NCBI GenBank assembly: GCA_023391695.1
Contig: JAEWAK010000012.1
Span: forward strand, 124,001-188,000
Direction: 5' to 3'
Source of the DNA: Bacillota bacterium
Lineage (GTDB): Bacteria; Bacillota; Clostridia; Lachnospirales; Lachnospiraceae
Length of the DNA: 64,000 bases
Both the position numbers and the translations under genes were made by a program. This document shows, piece by piece, positions 17,725-29,537 of this stretch (position 1 is its first letter; each line of letters opens with the position of its first letter). The notes beneath the pieces are model-generated. The model did no database searches. It was not told the origin of the DNA and worked only from the letters and a program-made list of their open reading frames with translations.

Positions 17725-19680
17725 ATGTTAAGCAATAATATCTCACAATCCAATACGGGCATACAGCAGTCAAAAAATCCTGCCCCTACTTCGTCCGTGA
17801 ACCCCGGTTCTTCCCAACCGGCGAATTCAACCGCCGGTTTAGAAAAAGGTCAGCTTATCCGCGGAGAAATAACAGATCTCAGAAGCAATGAGGTCAGCGT
17901 TAAATTGGAAGACGGCAGGGTTCTGTCCGGTAAACTGGAGGATTCCAAGAATCTCGCCATCGGCGATAAGGTTGTTTTCCGGGTGGAAGATGTATCCTTA
18001 AAAAGTCTGACCTTAAAAATCATTTCCAATACGGATTTTACTTCCGGGGAAAATACCGCAGAAAAAGCGTTAGAGGCTGCCGGCTTCGGAAAGAACAGCC
18101 ATAACATGAGTATCGTAAGGGAATTATTGAACCAGCAGATGTCCATTGATAAAAAAACCATCTCCCTGTTAATTAAACAGTCGGTATTACATAAGGAAAC
18201 ATCTGTTCAAACCCTGGTACTTATGAATAAGTATCATTTACCGGTAAATGAAGCTAATATCAGCCAGTTTACGGCTTATCAGAACTCAGAACACAGTATT
18301 CTGAATAATATAGGAACACTGGCGGATTCCATTGCAGATTTCTTTACACCTTCCGGGGATGTGGCTTACCCGGAATATCTGACGAGAAGCACCCGATTCC
18401 TGAATCTTTTGTTAAACCGCAGCGGAGATGCCGCAGCCGGTACCTCTCCAAACCCGGCGGATATTAAAACACCTGATCCATTAATGACAGATCTGCCTGT
18501 TTCAAATTTGACTGATGTAAGTTCATTTGCAGCAGGTGGCACAGACGGCAATGTTATCCGCCTGGCCACCGGCAGCTTTCTGTCGCAGGCAGACGCCCTG
18601 GAACTGGTTCAAATTCTGAAATCCGATTCCATAACGGAATCCCTGCTAAACCAGAAATTCCTGTCAGCCCTTTCCGAGGGAAGCGCTGACTTAGGAGAAG
18701 CCGCACAGACCTTAACAAGACTGCTCAATGATCCCGTGTCAGCTTCCCTGTCCTCTGAAATGAAGGCTGCATTAGCCAATTCACCTGCGGCAGGAGCCAT
18801 TCTTTCCGCTAATGAAGAATTCCTGCAGGCAGGCAGGGAAACCGGGTTATATCTGAACTTACAAGACAGAATAAATCTGGTTAATGTACTGGATTCATTT
18901 TATCATTCCGGTAACTCGCCGCTTTCTTCCGGCAGCGAAAGCTTTCCGGAACTGAAAAACCGGATAATGGCAGGGAACCTGTCTTCAGAGGAGATTTTAA
19001 ACTGGGTCCAGGATAACCTGAATAAGGCGGATGAAGCCTCCGCCAAAACTTTGTTATCCTCGAAAGAGTTTAAACTGTTAATAAAAGACGACCTGCTGAA
19101 TAAATGGACCATGGACCCGAAAACCTTAACCGGAAACGAAGACGTGAACCGTCATTTTGAAAGTTTACTACACCAGATTAACGGACTGAAAGAATACATG
19201 GAGCAGTCTTTACCTGGTAACACCAATATTCCGGGTCAGGTTAGCCAGCTTCACGAAAATATAAGCTTTATGAATGACCTTAATCAGTTTTTTACCTATT
19301 TCCAGCTCCCCCTTAAACTCAGAAACCAGTTTGCCAACAGTGAATTATACGTTTATTCCAGGAAGAAACCCGGCAGGACTGCTGAGGAAGGAATCAGCGT
19401 ATTACTTCACCTGGATATGGAACACCTGGGACCTTTGGATGTTTTTCTGGATTTACATGAGAAGCATTTGGTCAGCAGATTTTATTTGGATACACCGGAT
19501 GTCATGGAACTCATCGGTTCCCACATTAATAAATTGGAAGAAATTCTGACCGAAAAAGGGTATACCTTAAATACGGAAATACTTAAGCGGGAAAAAGCCG
19601 TAAATATAGTGGATGATTTCCTGAAAGAAGATCCCCAGCCAGCTTCCGTTACGAGATATAATTTTGATCTGCGCGCCTGA
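17725..19680 (+). CDS. FliK-like protein with C-terminal hook-length-control domain
   Basis: This 651-aa protein has a Ser/Asn/Pro-rich N-terminus, a small beta-rich domain near residues 40-110 (GQLIRGEITDLRSNEVSVKL), a long low-complexity helical middle, and a C-terminal domain (LLHLDMEHLGPLDVFLDL, then a helix and SRFYLDTP) that resembles the flagellar hook-length control protein FliK C-terminus. No signal peptide is present; FliK-type proteins leave through the flagellar secretion system. No other flagellar gene lies beside it, so export and role are inferred. The ATG at 17725 has GGAGG 7 nt upstream, while the earlier ATG at 17704 lacks a site. A terminator lies about 180 nt downstream. 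Confidence 0.65.
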   Translation: MLSNNISQSNTGIQQSKNPAPTSSVNPGSSQPANSTAGLEKGQLIRGEITDLRSNEVSVKLEDGRVLSGKLEDSKNLAIGDKVVFRVEDVSLKSLTLKIISNTDFTSGENTAEKALEAAGFGKNSHNMSIVRELLNQQMSIDKKTISLLIKQSVLHKETSVQTLVLMNKYHLPVNEANISQFTAYQNSEHSILNNIGTLADSIADFFTPSGDVAYPEYLTRSTRFLNLLLNRSGDAAAGTSPNPADIKTPDPLMTDLPVSNLTDVSSFAAGGTDGNVIRLATGSFLSQADALELVQILKSDSITESLLNQKFLSALSEGSADLGEAAQTLTRLLNDPVSASLSSEMKAALANSPAAGAILSANEEFLQAGRETGLYLNLQDRINLVNVLDSFYHSGNSPLSSGSESFPELKNRIMAGNLSSEEILNWVQDNLNKADEASAKTLLSSKEFKLLIKDDLLNKWTMDPKTLTGNEDVNRHFESLLHQINGLKEYMEQSLPGNTNIPGQVSQLHENISFMNDLNQFFTYFQLPLKLRNQFANSELYVYSRKKPGRTAEEGISVLLHLDMEHLGPLDVFLDLHEKHLVSRFYLDTPDVMELIGSHINKLEEILTEKGYTLNTEILKREKAVNIVDDFLKEDPQPASVTRYNFDLRA

Positions 19681-19687
19681 ATTTATT

Positions 19688-19744
19688 TGCTTGAACTTAT
19701 TTTGCCTGAACTTATTTGCCTGAACTTATTTGCCTGAACTTAAT
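19688..19744. repeat. 14-bp tandem repeat, four copies
   Basis: TGCCTGAACTTATT and close variants are repeated four times just after the FliK-like gene. It is directly visible and no function is proposed. Confidence 0.75.
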
Positions 19745-19856
19745 CTTTCTACTTAATAACCAGGACTCACATCAATTTTTCTGTTGTAAAACCAAGGCTG
19801 TTGATCGGTTTCATTTTCAATTTTTATATTAGAAGGCTTCCCGGTCTTTTTTCTTA

Positions 19857-19899
19857 AAATGCCCCGCAATCGGCATATAATACATTGCGAGGCATTTTT
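19857..19899. terminator. Bidirectional rho-independent terminator
   Basis: AAATGCCCCGCAAT pairs with ATTGCGAGGCATTT around a short loop, with T-runs on both strands. It lies between the convergent FliK-like and bglA genes and can serve both. Confidence 0.8.
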
Positions 19900-19979
19900 C
19901 TTCTCTATCAGGTACTACAGGTACTATATGAAATTTATAAAGTAACAGCAGACTTACCAATAAAATTAAGTCATTATAT

Positions 19980-21530
<1,551 letters not shown>

Positions 21531-21531
21531 A

Positions 21532-23586
<2,055 letters not shown>

Positions 23587-23604
23587 TTATTCTTCTGTTG
23601 CGAA

Positions 23605-24447
23605 TCATTTTCCACTATAATCTTTTACTATCCTGGTTATATGAATAGTAAGATATATCATTTCTTCGTCAGGAAGGGGAACTTTATATTCTTTTTCCAC
23701 ATAAGCCCTAATCTTCTTAGTACATTCATACGCAACCGGATACTGCATTTTAATCAACTTATGAAATTCTTCCTCATCCCCATGGTTGTATTTATTCGTT
23801 ACAACCCTCTGGGAAAAGAATTTCAAATGGGTGATAAGCCTTTCATAATTTAAAGTATCTTCAATGATATTAATCTGAAAATGGTAAGTAATGATTTTTA
23901 ATACATTCTGGATTAACTTTGTAATATCAATGGCATTCGGCATCTCCGTGCCCAGTTCCGCATTCACAAAATGCAAGGCAATGGAAGCAGCCTCATCTTC
24001 TCCTAAATCAACTCCTGTCTTTTCTTTAATCAGTTTCACTGCCTTTAAGCCAACCATATATTCCTGATGATAAAACTTTTTAATTTCCCATTGCAGGGCA
24101 TTGGTAAAATGAAATCCTTCACGCTGTCTTGCAATTGCAAAGTTTATATGATCGGTAAGTGTAATATAAATATTCCTACTCAGCTTGTTTGTAATAACAG
24201 TTCCGGCATAAGCTATAATTTCATTGCAGACCTGGATATTCTCCAGCGGTATTTCCGCAAGGACGGACCGAAGGCGTTCCAGTTCTTCACCGCTTTCCAT
24301 GCGGAAAACCTTTTCAATTTTAGTATCGTCTATCTTCTGGCCTGGTTTACATTTAAATCCCAACCCCCGTCCCATAACCACAACTTCTATACCTTTGTCA
24401 TCAAAGGAGCTTACAATATTATTATTAATGATTTTGTCAATTATCAT
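23605..24447 (-). CDS. licT: BglG/LicT family transcription antiterminator
   Basis: This 280-aa protein has an N-terminal RNA-binding CAT domain (MIIDKIINNNIVSSF, then MGRGLGFKCKPGQ, residues 1-60) and two PTS regulation domains. PRD1 lies near 75-165 with GVDLGEDEAASIALHFVNAE, and PRD2 near 185-275 with PDEEMIYLTIHITRI. Phosphorylation of PRD histidines by the PTS sets its activity. It binds the RAT sites before itself and before bglP, preventing termination when beta-glucosides are present. The ATG at 24447 was chosen because GGAG lies 6-7 nt upstream; the ATG at 24453 overlaps that site. Confidence 0.95.
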   Translation of the reverse strand: MIIDKIINNNIVSSFDDKGIEVVVMGRGLGFKCKPGQKIDDTKIEKVFRMESGEELERLRSVLAEIPLENIQVCNEIIAYAGTVITNKLSRNIYITLTDHINFAIARQREGFHFTNALQWEIKKFYHQEYMVGLKAVKLIKEKTGVDLGEDEAASIALHFVNAELGTEMPNAIDITKLIQNVLKIITYHFQINIIEDTLNYERLITHLKFFSQRVVTNKYNHGDEEEFHKLIKMQYPVAYECTKKIRAYVEKEYKVPLPDEEMIYLTIHITRIVKDYSGK

Positions 24448-24504
24448 ATGCATCTCCTAAAATATAAGAACAAAACGTATGTTAAAGGTATACGCTTGTG
24501 CCTG

Positions 24505-24600
24505 CTGCGGGCTGCGTCAGCAATATAATTCCAATCCGCCGCAATGTAATCAAAAGCAGAGCGTTTTTTCCCATTGGATGAACTTTCTCATGAGATAAAA
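24505..24600. repeat. Dispersed repeat behind the licT leader terminator
   Basis: Read on the plus strand, blocks such as CAGCAATATAATTCCAAT, GAGCGTTTTTT and GATGAACTTTCTC recur at 31083-31163 behind the T-box terminator. On the minus strand both copies begin directly after the terminator T-run. Confidence 0.75.
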
Positions 24601-24648
24601 AAAAACCAACCCATCTACAGAACATTGCATGTTCCTAACGGTTGGTTT
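24598..24648 (-). terminator. Conditional terminator in the licT leader
   Basis: AACCAACC pairs with GGTTGGTT across an imperfect stem, followed by a long T-run on the minus strand. It overlaps the upstream RAT, giving autoregulation of licT. Confidence 0.88.
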
Positions 24649-24672
24649 TGCCTGGCATTACCAGTAACAATC
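24643..24672 (-). promoter_or_regulatory. RAT ribonucleic antiterminator site (licT)
   Basis: The minus strand shows GGATTGTTACTGGTAATGCC followed by AGGCAAAACC, nearly identical to the bglP RAT at 23555-23583. Confidence 0.92.
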
Positions 24673-24721
24673 CTGATTATGTATAAAATTTTCCACTTAA
24701 GTTTTTAAATTTTATAGATTT

Positions 24722-24750
24722 ACACTAACATATGTTTTTTGTTTTGTCAA
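24722..24750 (-). promoter_or_regulatory. Promoter of the licT-bglP-bglA operon
   Basis: A perfect TTGACA (24750-24745) is followed after 17 nt by TAGTGT (24727-24722). The -10 box is poor, but the place is right: transcription would start about 45 nt before the RAT. Confidence 0.45.
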
Positions 24751-24934
24751 GTGATTTTAATTTTTGAACAAATAAAATGCATTGTATAAACTTTTTATAT
24801 TAATTATAACAAAATTAATCTGTTAAATCTGCATTAATTTTGTGTTATTCCTTAAAATTACCTTTTAAGTTCAATTCATCCTCTGTATCAGCCTAAAATG
24901 CCTGATATTCCGGTCTGTGATGGCCGGTTATATA

Positions 24935-24976
24935 AAAAAGCATGACACAAAAATTATCCTTTTGTATCATGCTTTT
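24935..24976 (-). terminator. Terminator of the PilZ gene
   Basis: AAAAGCATGA-ACAAAA pairs with TTTTGT-TCATGCTTTT almost perfectly, and the minus strand ends in a T-run. It lies about 55 nt after the PilZ stop codon. Confidence 0.85.
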
Positions 24977-25029
24977 CATCTTCATAGGAAACGATTGGGT
25001 ATAGACATCAACTTGTCGGTACACCAGCC

Positions 25030-25383
25030 TCAGTTTAAACAACGTTCCTCAAATTCATCAAAAATATACTCCAATACGGACGGCATCCCAACAAATTCAG
25101 CACCATACATAAATATCCCGCCGCCCGCTTCCGCTTCCTGTCTGATAATCTTCACCACACAGTAAAGGCTGGAATCTTCACTTCCTAATTGTATTTTCGC
25201 ATTGAAATAGTAATCGACCGGCAGGATACTTTTAGATTTGAAACCAATCCCGTCCTTGGATATATTAATTACTTCGATTGGGGCATCGATATTGTCAACC
25301 CGGATATTGTCCTGCTTAAACAGACTGGAAATATTCAGATTTAAATCCACCTGTAATCGTTTGCTGCGTCTTTTTTCGTCCAT
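25030..25383 (-). CDS. PilZ-domain protein (c-di-GMP receptor candidate)
   Basis: This 117-aa single-domain protein begins MDEKRRSKRLQVDLNL, which supplies the RxxxR motif of PilZ domains (RRSKR, residues 5-9), and has the second c-di-GMP motif as NISKDGIGFKS near residue 43-53 (D/NxSxxG form). It should bind cyclic-di-GMP in the cytosol and act on a partner, often the flagellar motor; MotAB and two c-di-GMP enzymes are in the same window. The ATG at 25383 is preceded by GGAGG. It is flanked upstream by two copies of a repeat, one of which holds a plausible promoter, and downstream by a strong terminator, so it is monocistronic. Confidence 0.85.
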   Translation of the reverse strand: MDEKRRSKRLQVDLNLNISSLFKQDNIRVDNIDAPIEVINISKDGIGFKSKSILPVDYYFNAKIQLGSEDSSLYCVVKIIRQEAEAGGGIFMYGAEFVGMPSVLEYIFDEFEERCLN

Positions 25384-25451
25384 CCTAAAACCCTCCAAGA
25401 TTACCATATATTGTCTGCCTCTGTCATTTGCGAAATGAATACGTTGAAATA

Positions 25452-25520
25452 TGTTGCTTCAATCGGATCTGCAAGCAGGCTTGCAAACTCCTTATTCCGC
25501 TTTCCTTATATCATGAACAA
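25452..25520. repeat. Dispersed repeat, TTCCGCTTTC-TTATATCA family, copy 1
   Basis: The unit GTTGCTTCAATCG, CTGCAAGCAGGCTTGCAAA, TTCCGCTTTCCTTATATCA is repeated in the adjacent copy at 25551-25622 and again at 45040-45086. Confidence 0.75.
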
Positions 25521-25550
25521 AATCATGTTCCTGATCTTGTTGCTTCAATC

Positions 25551-25622
25551 GAAATTACAAACAAGCTTGCTATGCTAACTTGTTAGCATTATCCTCATTC
25601 CGCTTTCATTATATCCTAAACA
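25551..25622. repeat. Dispersed repeat, TTCCGCTTTC-TTATATCA family, copy 2
   Basis: This is a direct neighbour of copy 1, with the same GTTGCTTCAATCG start and ATTCCGCTTTCATTATATCC end. The middle differs. Confidence 0.75.
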
Positions 25623-25636
25623 TTGGTATAAAGCAA
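25608..25636 (-). promoter_or_regulatory. Promoter candidate for the PilZ gene
   Basis: TTGCTT (25636-25631) and a perfect TATAAT (25613-25608) are 17 nt apart on the minus strand. The -10 box is part of the dispersed repeat. Confidence 0.5.
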
Positions 25637-25653
25637 TAATAAGCAGTTATTAT

Positions 25654-27081
25654 TTACAGGAGTTCCTTTAAAATGCGGTTGATCATACCGGGATCTGCTT
25701 TACCCTTCATTTCCTTCATGGTCTGGCCTACTAAAAATCCAAGGGCCTTTTCTTTTCCACTCCGGTAATCATCTACGGAAGCCTGGTTTGCAGCTATGAT
25801 TTTCTCTATGGTTGACCTTAAAACACCTTCATCGCTTACCATGGATAAACCACGCTCTTTTACGTACTTCACCGGATCAATGTCTGATTTAAATACTTCC
25901 TCGAATACTTCTTTGGCTACGGTCCTGTTGATTTTGCCGTCACCGATCAGTCCGATCAAGCCTGCTAAATTCCCGGCACTGAATACGATATTTTCCGGTT
26001 CCATTTCTCCTTCTTTTAAAAGCCGCATGGTTTCCACCATTAACCAGTTGGAAACTTCCTTCGGTTTACCGCACAGGGCAACGGTCTCTTCAAAAATATC
26101 GGCCAGCCTCTTGGAACCTGTAATAATACCTGCATCATAAACAGGGATATCATATTCCGTTTCATACCGCAGCATTTTCGCATCACGGAGTTCCGGCTGC
26201 CGGCTCTTAATCTCAGCCAACCATTCGTCGCTGATTTCAATCGGTACTAAATCCGGTTCGGGGAAATAACGGTAGTCCTGGGCATCTTCCTTGGAACGCA
26301 TGGCAAAACTGGTATCCTTATTGTCATCCCAGCGTCTGGTTTCCTGAATAACTACCTTACCGTATTCCAGCAGTTCAATCTGTCTTTTTCTTTCTCCCTC
26401 TATGGCCCTTGCAATTGCTTTAAAGGAATTCATATTTTTCATCTCGGTACGGGTACCAAATTCCTTTGCCCCAACTTCCCGGACGGAAAGGTTAATATCA
26501 GCACGGAGGGACCCTTCCTGCATCTTACAGTCAGAAACCCCAAGATACTGGAGAATCAGTTTTAATTTCTCCAGATAAGCTATTACTTCGTCCGCAGACC
26601 TCATATCCGGCTCACTTACTATTTCTATCAGCGGGACCCCACAGCGGTTATAATCCACCAGGGTACAATCTTCCCAGGGATCATGTACTAATTTGCCCGC
26701 ATCTTCCTCCATGTGGATCTCATGGATACCAACCACCTTTTTCACGTCCCCTGCTTCAATCTCAATTCCGCCGTTACGGCAAATGGGAAGATAAAGCTGG
26801 GAAACCTGATAAGCTTTGGGAAGATCCGGATAAAAGTAATTTTTACGGTCGAATTTACAGTTCTGTGTTATGGTACAGTTGGTTGCCAGACCTGCAGCCA
26901 TGGCAAATTCAACAACCTTTTTATTTAAGACCGGAAGTGTACCCGGCATCCCCGTACAAACCGGACAGCAATGGGTATTCGGTTCACCGCCGAACTGCGT
27001 GGTACAGCCGCAGAAAATCTTCGTTTCCGTAGCTAATTCCACATGTACTTCCAAACCAATGACAGTTTCATATGATTTCAT
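25654..27081 (-). CDS. gatB: Asp-tRNA(Asn)/Glu-tRNA(Gln) amidotransferase subunit B
   Basis: This 475-aa protein is the kinase and tRNA-binding subunit of GatCAB, which activates the misacylated Asp or Glu and accepts ammonia from GatA. It starts MKSYETVIGLEVHVELAT, carries zinc-type cysteines in CGCTTQFGG and HCCPVC, and ends with the YqeY-like helical tail. The ATG at 27081 fits the family start; the in-frame codons before it are GTG-led repeat sequence. Its ribosome binding site is weak (GGGTG). Unlike the usual tight gatCAB operon, a 409-nt repeat-rich gap separates it from gatA, and a three-hairpin element leads directly into its start codon. Confidence 0.96.
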   Translation of the reverse strand: MKSYETVIGLEVHVELATETKIFCGCTTQFGGEPNTHCCPVCTGMPGTLPVLNKKVVEFAMAAGLATNCTITQNCKFDRKNYFYPDLPKAYQVSQLYLPICRNGGIEIEAGDVKKVVGIHEIHMEEDAGKLVHDPWEDCTLVDYNRCGVPLIEIVSEPDMRSADEVIAYLEKLKLILQYLGVSDCKMQEGSLRADINLSVREVGAKEFGTRTEMKNMNSFKAIARAIEGERKRQIELLEYGKVVIQETRRWDDNKDTSFAMRSKEDAQDYRYFPEPDLVPIEISDEWLAEIKSRQPELRDAKMLRYETEYDIPVYDAGIITGSKRLADIFEETVALCGKPKEVSNWLMVETMRLLKEGEMEPENIVFSAGNLAGLIGLIGDGKINRTVAKEVFEEVFKSDIDPVKYVKERGLSMVSDEGVLRSTIEKIIAANQASVDDYRSGKEKALGFLVGQTMKEMKGKADPGMINRILKELL

Positions 27082-27222
27082 AATTACACCCGCACATATC
27101 ACAGGCACACCTGCGATACAGCCACATATAAAAAGCCGAAAGAATCAATACGTGGCATTCCTTTCTTAATTAATATTTTCTTTCAGCCTTACCGGCACGA
27201 TGCCGTACGCAGCATCCCGGCC
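27082..27222 (-). promoter_or_regulatory. Three-hairpin 5'-UTR element ahead of gatB
   Basis: On the minus strand there are three parts in order. Hairpin 1 is CCGG-ATGC with GCAT-CCGG. A closed block runs from TGAAAGAA to GATTCTTTC around AAGGAATGCC. Hairpin 3 is ATCGCAGG with CCTGTGAT. Then comes GGGTGTAATTATG at the start codon. The same order occurs before cbiG and dapF. Confidence 0.65.
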
Positions 27223-27490
27223 CTTCTGGCTCTATTATAATTACCAGGTAAACTGCTTTGCAGTTTTTGTTACAGTTCAGCCTTACGGCTGAATTATAAC
27301 AATTTATACAGAACAAAGCGGACAAGTCCGCAGCAACTCCCCTTACCCTCTCGAGGGCATTCCCTCACTCATGAGAGACTTGACCGCTTTGTGTGCCGAA
27401 TGCAGTGACATCTACCTTTTGCATTCGTGCGCATCCCCCGGAGATTTTTTGTCTCATAGGCCGAACTTTCCTGTGACGCGTATGTTAAAC
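27082..27490. other. 409-nt gap inside gatCAB
   Basis: Besides the gatB leader element, the gap holds several short palindromes (CAGCCTTACGGCTG near 27280, and CCCTC...GAGGG with CTCATGAG near 27350). It also holds a stretch near 27460 (CATAGGCCGAACTTTC) that resembles the repeat behind the T-box and RAT terminators. No gene was found. Confidence 0.55.
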
Positions 27491-28933
27491 TCAGATTTTC
27501 TGTGACTGCTCAAAACTATAAGCCGCTCGGATGATATCCTTTTCACCGAAGTGTCTTCCGATTAACTGCATTCCGATTGGCAGCCCTTTGGAATCGGTAC
27601 CGCAGGGTAAACTGATCGCAGGCAGGCCGGCCAGGTTAACGGAAACGGTATAAATATCTCCCAGATACATTTTTAACGGATCCGATAAACTTTCACCAAT
27701 TCCAGGGGCTGTGGAGGGAGCGGTAGGCCCAAGGAGCACATCATATTTCTCGAAAGCCTTATCAAATCCTTCTTTAATGATAGCCTTGACTTTTAAGGCT
27801 TTATTATAATAAGCGTCATAATAACCGGAACTTAATACAAAGGCACCGATCATCATTCTGCGCTTTACTTCATTGCCAAAACCTTCACTTCTGCTCTTTT
27901 TATATACATCCTGAAGGCCTTCAAAATCCCCGGTACGGTATCCGTATTTTACCCCGTCATACCTGGAAAGGTTGGAACTGGCTTCCGCCGATGCAATGAC
28001 ATAATAAGCCGGGATCGCATAATCCACCGCATCCAGGTCGAATTCTTCCACGATTGCACCTTTTTTCCTAAAACTCTCGGCGGCTGCCAGAATACCTTTT
28101 TTGATCTCTTCATCCAGTCCGGCACCTAAATAGCCCTTTGGAATACCGATTCTCATACCCTTTACATCGTCTTTTAGTGCCTGCGTATATTGATAGACTT
28201 CCTGGGTTACGGAAGTAGAATCCTTCCCGTCATGCCCGGATATAATATCCAAAACAACGGCACAGTCTGATACGTTTCTCGCTATAGGCCCTATCTGATC
28301 CAGGGAGGAAGCATAGGCCACTAAGCCATATCTTGACACGGTACCATAAGTAGGCTTGATCCCGGTTACACCGCAGAATGCACTTGGCTGGCGGATAGAA
28401 CCGCCTGTGTCGGAACCCAGGGCATAAAAAGCTTCGTTTGCTGCAACGGCTGCCGCAGAACCGCCGCTGGAACCACCCGGTACGTGATCCGTGTTTCTGG
28501 GATTACTGGTAACCCCGAAAAAGGAGGTCTCGGTTGTGCTGCCCATGGCAAATTCATCCATATTGGTTTTTCCGATTATGACCGCGCCTGCATTTTCCAG
28601 TTTTTCAATAACGGTCGCATTATAGGGCGGTATGAAATTATACAATATTTTTGAACCGCAGGTGGTTTTTACCCCTTTGGTACAGATATTATCCTTTATG
28701 GCAACGGGTACTCCCGCTAAAGGTGAATCCTTAAATTCTCCTGCGTCAATCAGTTTCTGTACTTCTCCCGCCCGGACCAGGGCTTCCTTTTCCAAAACGG
28801 TAATATAACAATGATAGGAGCCATCCGCTGCTTTTATTTTATCTAACTGTGCTTGGGCCGCTTCCACAACTGTTATTTCTTTATCTTTAATTTTCCTGCC
28901 CAATTCCAGGGCGGATAATGTGGTTATATCCAT
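27491..28933 (-). CDS. gatA: Asp-tRNA(Asn)/Glu-tRNA(Gln) amidotransferase subunit A
   Basis: This 480-aa protein is the glutaminase-type amidase subunit, releasing ammonia from glutamine for transfer through a tunnel to GatB. The Ser-cisSer-Lys triad is visible: Lys in VAIKDNICTKG near residue 78, and the serines in the VPGGSSGGSAAAVAA signature near 150-165. The ATG at 28933 has AGAGG 5 nt upstream. It follows gatC by about 77 nt. With an AspRS of the archaeal type two genes upstream, the likely product is Asn-tRNA(Asn), although Gln-tRNA(Gln) formation is also possible. Confidence 0.97.
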   Translation of the reverse strand: MDITTLSALELGRKIKDKEITVVEAAQAQLDKIKAADGSYHCYITVLEKEALVRAGEVQKLIDAGEFKDSPLAGVPVAIKDNICTKGVKTTCGSKILYNFIPPYNATVIEKLENAGAVIIGKTNMDEFAMGSTTETSFFGVTSNPRNTDHVPGGSSGGSAAAVAANEAFYALGSDTGGSIRQPSAFCGVTGIKPTYGTVSRYGLVAYASSLDQIGPIARNVSDCAVVLDIISGHDGKDSTSVTQEVYQYTQALKDDVKGMRIGIPKGYLGAGLDEEIKKGILAAAESFRKKGAIVEEFDLDAVDYAIPAYYVIASAEASSNLSRYDGVKYGYRTGDFEGLQDVYKKSRSEGFGNEVKRRMMIGAFVLSSGYYDAYYNKALKVKAIIKEGFDKAFEKYDVLLGPTAPSTAPGIGESLSDPLKMYLGDIYTVSVNLAGLPAISLPCGTDSKGLPIGMQLIGRHFGEKDIIRAAYSFEQSQKI

Positions 28934-29010
28934 TTCAACCTCTTTTCTGGACAATCAGGCTTTCTGAAATCATCCGTAATAAATCAATCCTTTTAAATGC
29001 ACATCTGCAC

Positions 29011-29298
29011 CTATTCCACTGTCTTAGGAACCATAAAGCATCCGTCCTTGCTTGCCGGAGCATTGCTCAATAAATTATCCCTGTTCGGTTCATTTATAAC
29101 CACGTCTTCACGAAACACATTGCGGATCGGAAAAACATGGGACATGGGTTCAATATGATCCGTGTCCAGCTCATTCATGGTATCCATGTAAGCCAAAATA
29201 CTGCCCAGATCCTTTTTAGCCTTTTCTTTCTCATCCCCGCTTAACTCCAGCTTGGCAAGAGCCGCAACATAATCAATGGTCTCATCCGTAATCGCCAT
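29011..29298 (-). CDS. gatC: Asp-tRNA(Asn)/Glu-tRNA(Gln) amidotransferase subunit C
   Basis: This 95-aa protein has normal GatC length. It wraps around the GatA-GatB interface and stabilises the complex. It begins [19 protein letters not shown] and has the conserved [16 protein letters not shown] segment near residue 62, which contacts GatA. The ATG at 29298 is preceded by GGAAGGAG. It is the first gene of gatC-gatA-gatB, with a 218-nt AT-rich gap separating it from aspS. TTGACA is present in that gap, but I could not find a matching -10 box. Confidence 0.95.
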   Translation of the reverse strand: MAITDETIDYVAALAKLELSGDEKEKAKKDLGSILAYMDTMNELDTDHIEPMSHVFPIRNVFREDVVINEPNRDNLLSNAPASKDGCFMVPKTVE

Positions 29299-29537
29299 AA
29301 TAATACTCCTTCCTTTCAATCCGATATCTTTACACTAACATTCTGTTTTTTGATATTCTTTTTAAATTGCTCTAATATCCTTTTTATTGTATTCATTATT
29401 TTATTTTTTTAATGCATTCATCCAATAAACTGTTTTTGTGGTATTTTATATGTCTGTCAAAAAATATCATCCATTTTCGTGATATTCTATGTGTGTGTTT
29501 TAGCAGACCGTCTGAGTGCTGCGAAGGAAAGGCAATC

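Noticed and set aside
25452..25622. Two direct repeat units considered as a CRISPR array
   Set aside because: Only two units, the repeats are imperfect, and the third copy is 20 kb away; no cas genes are present.
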